Shown here: one piece after another, positions 60,219-64,000 of the stretch
Layout: the number at the start of each line of letters is the position of its first letter
Numbering within the stretch: position 1 is the first letter of the stretch
Origin: Flavobacterium sp. LC2016-12
GTDB taxonomy: Bacteria; Bacteroidota; Bacteroidia; Flavobacteriales; Flavobacteriaceae
DNA length: 64,000 nt
NCBI RefSeq assembly: GCF_015351595.1
Contig: NZ_JADKPT010000010.1
Coordinates: 62,001 to 126,000, forward strand
Direction: 5' to 3'
The notes under the pieces: model-generated
Told to the model about the DNA's origin: nothing
The model's input: the letters and a program-made list of their open reading frames with translations, nothing else
Database searches by the model: none
Translations under genes and position numbers: made by a program

Positions 60219-61826
60219 TTAGTATCCTGGATTTTGTTTCAAAGTTGGATTTGCCTGAATGATTCTTGAAGGAATAGGCATTAAATCTCTATAAGATTCT
60301 GTTGCAGTACCATTCATAGAACCACCTTTCCATTGCCAGATTTTAGATCCACCTGTGAATTTTCCAAAACGAATTAAATCAGTTCTTCTGTGGCATTCCC
60401 AGAACAATTCTCTTCCTCTTTCATTCAAAATAAAATCAAGAGTTAAATCTGTTGCGCTAATTTGTGTAGCATTTGCTCTGGTTCTGATTTTATTTATATA
60501 ACCTACAGCAGTTGTAATATTCCCTGAAGACGCACCTCTCACAGTAGCCTCAGCGTACATTAAGTAAGCATCAGACAATCTAAACATAGGGAAATCAGTG
60601 TCCGGCATATCTGTTCTTTGACCTGGAGAACCATCAGATTTTGTATTGTTATACTTTGTAACTGCATAACCATCTGTAAAAGTTCCGATATTATTAATAT
60701 CTAAAGACTGACCATCTGTATAAAACGTTCCTCTTTTATCTCCGGTAGCAGTTGCATCAGGAAAAAGAGCAACAAACTCTTTACGAGCTCTTGTCCCGAA
60801 CCATCCACCATCCATACCTCTTGTAGAAGCATCCATAGTTCCTCCAATAGAAGCATGTATAATAAAACTCATTCCTCCACCAATAGCTCTAATAGCATTT
60901 CCATCACCTATAATAGGAAAAATAAATTCCGATTGCGCACCATTTTTGTCATTATCAGCACAGAACAAATAGTTGTAGGGAACATCTGCAAATGCGTATC
61001 CTGAACTTGTAATAATCTCATTACACAATACAGCTGCATCATTATTTCTGTCTGTACCTGTATAAACTTTAGAATTCAAATACATTTGAGCTAATAAAAA
61101 TTTAGCTGCTGTTTTATCAATTCTTCCGTATTCGTTTGTTTTTGGAGCAGCAAGGCTACCATCTAAATCTTTCAATTCAGCTTCAAGAAAAGCAAAAACT
61201 TCAGCTCTTGTTTTTTGTTCCGGATAAAAGAAACCTACTGGATCGTTTTCTGTAGTAATCGGCACATTTCCGAACAAATCCATTAAGTTATAATACGAAA
61301 ATGCTCTTAAGAAACGAGCTTCAGCTCTAAAAGTTGCAATTTCAGCTTTAAGATTAGTATCAACACCTCTTTCATTCAATTTTTCATCTGTTGTTTGTCT
61401 TAAAAATTCATTGGCAACACTAATTTCATAGAATGCTCTTGAAAATGTTCCCGCTAAAAATTCGTTTGCAGGTGACCATGTTTGAGTATTGATTGTTGGT
61501 AAAGTACCATCAGCCCAAGCAATAACCGCTTCATCAGTTGGCAATTCCTGAGTTACAAAAAGTAATCTCAAGTAGCTACTAAAATCTCCTCCAATTCCCG
61601 CAATATCAGCTTGCCCGTCTCCATCATTTCCTCCTACATACAAACCCGCATATAACTTTGCTAATACTTGTTTATATGATGTCGGATCTTTAAAAAATGA
61701 TTCAGATAGAAACTCATCATCATCGCCCGGTGTCACGTTTAAATCGTCTGTACACGAAGTAAGCGTCATACTTAATCCCAAAATGAATAGGAAAAAGTAA
61801 GATATATATTTAAATGATATTTTCAT
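60219..61826 (-). CDS. susD: SusD/RagB-family nutrient-binding outer-membrane lipoprotein
   Basis: SusD proteins form the lid over the SusC channel and bind the glycan. The 535-residue product has a lipoprotein signal (LTSC, Cys25) and a TPR-like helical region (about 90-250, with EIATFRAEARFLRAFSYYNLMDLFGNVPI, a signature segment). The C-terminal part is typical: FPMFRLSDAYLMYAEA, INKIRTRAN and LDFILNERGRELFWECHRRTDLIRFGKF. It lies 35 bases downstream of susC and 20 bases upstream of the SusE/F-like gene. Confidence 0.97.
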   Translation of the reverse strand: MKISFKYISYFFLFILGLSMTLTSCTDDLNVTPGDDDEFLSESFFKDPTSYKQVLAKLYAGLYVGGNDGDGQADIAGIGGDFSSYLRLLFVTQELPTDEAVIAWADGTLPTINTQTWSPANEFLAGTFSRAFYEISVANEFLRQTTDEKLNERGVDTNLKAEIATFRAEARFLRAFSYYNLMDLFGNVPITTENDPVGFFYPEQKTRAEVFAFLEAELKDLDGSLAAPKTNEYGRIDKTAAKFLLAQMYLNSKVYTGTDRNNDAAVLCNEIITSSGYAFADVPYNYLFCADNDKNGAQSEFIFPIIGDGNAIRAIGGGMSFIIHASIGGTMDASTRGMDGGWFGTRARKEFVALFPDATATGDKRGTFYTDGQSLDINNIGTFTDGYAVTKYNNTKSDGSPGQRTDMPDTDFPMFRLSDAYLMYAEATVRGASSGNITTAVGYINKIRTRANATQISATDLTLDFILNERGRELFWECHRRTDLIRFGKFTGGSKIWQWKGGSMNGTATESYRDLMPIPSRIIQANPTLKQNPGY

Positions 61827-61861
61827 TTTATTTGTTTTTAAAATTTGTTTTCAATATTCTA

Positions 61862-64000
61862 TTAGAAACTTGCATTTACTCCAAACAAGAAAGTTCTGGC
61901 TCTTGGATAAACATTGTTATCGATTCCGTTGAATTTCTCTGGATCTAAACCGTCATATTTTGTAAGAACAAAAACATTTTGAACTCCAGCTGTGAATCTT
62001 AAAGAAGCCGCTTTAAGTAATGTCTTATCAAAAGTGTACCCTAGAGTTACATTGTCAAGTTTGATAAAAGAAGCATCTTTAATAAAATAGTTAGACAAAT
62101 AACGTGATGTACCATTATCTTCAAAAGTGAAACCAGTATTAAGATAATCTGAGCTTACATTAGACAAATCTGTTTGTCTTCTTAAACCTGCATCTGAATA
62201 ACCTAAATTAGAACTTACGTTATCAAAAATGTAATTTCCTAAACTTGCTCTCCAGTTCATTGTAAAATCAAACTTTTTGTAGTTTAAAGTAGAGAACAAA
62301 CCGAATGTATAATCTGGTGTTGGTTTGTGAAATCTGTAACGATCTGCATCGTCTAATTTTCCATCACCGTTTCTGTCTACATATGCACCCGCAATTGGTT
62401 TCTTATTAGCATCATATAATTGCTCGTAAACTAAGAATGAGTTAGGTGCATACCCTACTGAGTTAACCTGAATTTTATTTCCTGCACCTCCTGCAATATT
62501 ATCTCCCGAAAGGTAACCTTGGAAACCAGGAACAGTAATTCCTAAATCTGTAATTTTTTGATCAATATAAGTTGTATTAAAAGCAACATTCCAAGTTAAA
62601 TTATCGTTTTTAACGATATCAGACTGAATATTAAACTCAATACCTTTAGTTCTTACACTACCAATGTTATAAGTACCTTGGTTTCTAATGTTTGCCCCGT
62701 CAGGAACTACTACATCAGCTAGTAAGTCACTTGATTTTTTATCAAAGTAGTTTACTGTACCTGTAATTCTGTCATTAAGGAAACCAAAATCGATACCAAC
62801 GTTAGTTTCAGCTAATTCTTCCCATTTAATATTTTCGTTATATCCTTCTGGTCTTGCAGTAGAATATATCTGACCACCAAAAATATATTGTGTATTAATT
62901 GTTCCTAAAGTAACACGTCTTAAATAATCATACTGAGCAGGAATATCTTGTTGTCCTGTTGTACCGTATCCAAATCTTAATTTTAAACTTGACAAAGTCT
63001 CGTTACCTTTTAAAAACTCTTCTTCAGCAACATTCCATGCTAAAGCAACTCCTCCAAAATTACCCCATCTGTTATCTTCAGAGAAACGTGAAGTTCCGTC
63101 TCTTCTATAATTTACTGTCGCTAAATAGCGGCTATCATAATTCAACGTTAAACGTCCAAAGTAAGATTGTAAGTTAATATCCGGATCAGTAATAACATCC
63201 TCATTAGGATTTGGTTGTCTAGTTTCTCCCGATTGATATTTTTCTTTTTGGAATAACTGATAGTTATAACCTGCTGTTGCGTCAATTTTAATTTTACCAA
63301 TATCTTTTGTATAATTAAAGTAGGCGTTTAGGTTTTTATTTTGCAACATATCTGTGTAGCTTGAGTAGTTTCCAACATTAGTCCAATTCCCTGAACTAAA
63401 AGCATTTGGCTGATACCCTAAGGCACTTTCAGTACTAACTTCTGTGTAACCACTACTATCGAATCTATCGATACCTGCCTCTACAACAGCTCTTAAATCT
63501 TCAAAGAAATGTAATTTATAGTCTAATCTAACATTTCCCCATTTTCTTGTTGAAGTTGCTCTTCTCTCGTCTTGATTTAATCTTGCTACTGGGTTTCTTG
63601 CTGGTAATAATGGTAAGTTTCCATTAGCTTCCAACCATTCAAAATATCCTCCATAACGAGAACCAGCGCTGTAAACTGATTGTGTTGGATCAAAACCAAT
63701 AGCACTTCCAATTACTGCACCTTCATCCTGAAATTGATTTTTTCCAAAAGATAAATTCCCGCTAATATCAATTTTTAAATGATTGTCAAATAAAACCGGA
63801 TTTAACGATAACGATGTCGTAGTTCTTTCAAAAGAAGTGTTTCTAAGGATTCCTGGATTATCAACATTTCCTACAGATAAACGTACCGGTAATTTATTAA
63901 ATAAAGAACCACTAACAGATATGTTATTGTTTGTTGTTAATGCAGTATGGAAAATTTCATCCTGCCAGTTTGTATTTGCAGTCCCCATTAAAGCTTGTTG
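61862..64000 (-). CDS. susC: SusC/RagA-family TonB-linked outer-membrane channel (5' end missing)
   Basis: SusC channels import oligosaccharides with energy from TonB. The frame is open to the window's right edge, where it reads QQALMGTANTNWQDEIF, so the signal peptide, carboxypeptidase-like domain and plug lie outside. The visible 712 residues are the barrel, including NFNNRFS-type strands such as RLTLNYDSRYLATVNYRRDGTSRFSEDNRWG, a SusC hallmark, and the ending ARTFLFGVNASF. Neighbouring genes point to maltodextrin/starch as cargo. Confidence 0.96.
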   Translation of the reverse strand, partial: QQALMGTANTNWQDEIFHTALTTNNNISVSGSLFNKLPVRLSVGNVDNPGILRNTSFERTTTSLSLNPVLFDNHLKIDISGNLSFGKNQFQDEGAVIGSAIGFDPTQSVYSAGSRYGGYFEWLEANGNLPLLPARNPVARLNQDERRATSTRKWGNVRLDYKLHFFEDLRAVVEAGIDRFDSSGYTEVSTESALGYQPNAFSSGNWTNVGNYSSYTDMLQNKNLNAYFNYTKDIGKIKIDATAGYNYQLFQKEKYQSGETRQPNPNEDVITDPDINLQSYFGRLTLNYDSRYLATVNYRRDGTSRFSEDNRWGNFGGVALAWNVAEEEFLKGNETLSSLKLRFGYGTTGQQDIPAQYDYLRRVTLGTINTQYIFGGQIYSTARPEGYNENIKWEELAETNVGIDFGFLNDRITGTVNYFDKKSSDLLADVVVPDGANIRNQGTYNIGSVRTKGIEFNIQSDIVKNDNLTWNVAFNTTYIDQKITDLGITVPGFQGYLSGDNIAGGAGNKIQVNSVGYAPNSFLVYEQLYDANKKPIAGAYVDRNGDGKLDDADRYRFHKPTPDYTFGLFSTLNYKKFDFTMNWRASLGNYIFDNVSSNLGYSDAGLRRQTDLSNVSSDYLNTGFTFEDNGTSRYLSNYFIKDASFIKLDNVTLGYTFDKTLLKAASLRFTAGVQNVFVLTKYDGLDPEKFNGIDNNVYPRARTFLFGVNASF

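Overview
This window comes from a Bacteroidota chromosome, very probably a Flavobacterium close to F. johnsoniae. The grounds are AT-rich DNA, promoters with a TAnnTTTG -7 box, start codons almost without Shine-Dalgarno sequences, SusCDE-type outer-membrane systems, a type IX secretion C-terminal sorting domain, an XrtF exosortase, the GYDIA-type GHMP kinase and a 287-residue primary sigma factor. It is a vertically inherited, gene-dense region: no insertion sequence, prophage, integrase or CRISPR array was seen.

Layout. 1-7.1 kb: end of purH, then the rod-shape operon mreB-mreC-mreD-mrdA-rodA. 7.3-12.0 kb (minus strand): a DedA protein, a metal-related group (HMA-domain protein, TonB-dependent receptor, HYC_CC_PP-type protein) and the XrtF exosortase pair. 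12.1-16.0 kb: a GAF/fRMsr-like protein, a YwqK-like repeat protein, rpsO and pnp. 16.2-24.0 kb: an outer-membrane uptake cluster with a small exported protein, an STN-type TonB receptor, two tandemly duplicated DUF4249 lipoproteins and a macroglobulin-like exported protein. 24.1-28.5 kb: a surface lipoprotein, an ECF sigma factor and a protein built like a dual-membrane-spanning anti-sigma factor, followed by rpoD. 28.9-37.6 kb: rpe, a lipoprotein nuclease, a tail-specific protease, surE, lpxB, an NlpC/P60 lipoprotein and a ComEC-like protein. 37.6-38.8 kb: two exported thioredoxin-like paralogues, one without its cysteines. 38.8-44.2 kb: a peptide-utilisation operon (DPP IV and two POT transporters). 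44.4-46.7 kb: HMG-CoA reductase and a GHMP kinase for isoprenoid synthesis. 47.4-53.6 kb: an envelope operon, coaX-OMP-lptC-small membrane protein-CNNM/CBS, followed by ppiD. 53.7 kb: tRNA-Phe. 54.3-56.0 kb: an MHS-family transporter with a small membrane protein. 56.2-64.0 kb: a starch-type polysaccharide utilisation locus (SusC, SusD, SusE/F, secreted GH13 amylase), cut by the window edge inside SusC.

The unifying theme is the cell envelope: wall elongation, LPS assembly and export, outer-membrane protein folding, surface lipoproteins and glycan or peptide scavenging. The most interesting block is 24.1-28.5 kb. There the ECF sigma gene overlaps a gene whose product appears to cross both membranes, and an identical 11-base motif precedes both the operon's lipoprotein gene and rpoD. 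That suggests, but does not prove, an envelope-sensing circuit feeding into the primary sigma factor.

No database or structure search was run. Family names rest on recognition of motifs and protein architecture, and promoter and terminator calls on visual inspection.
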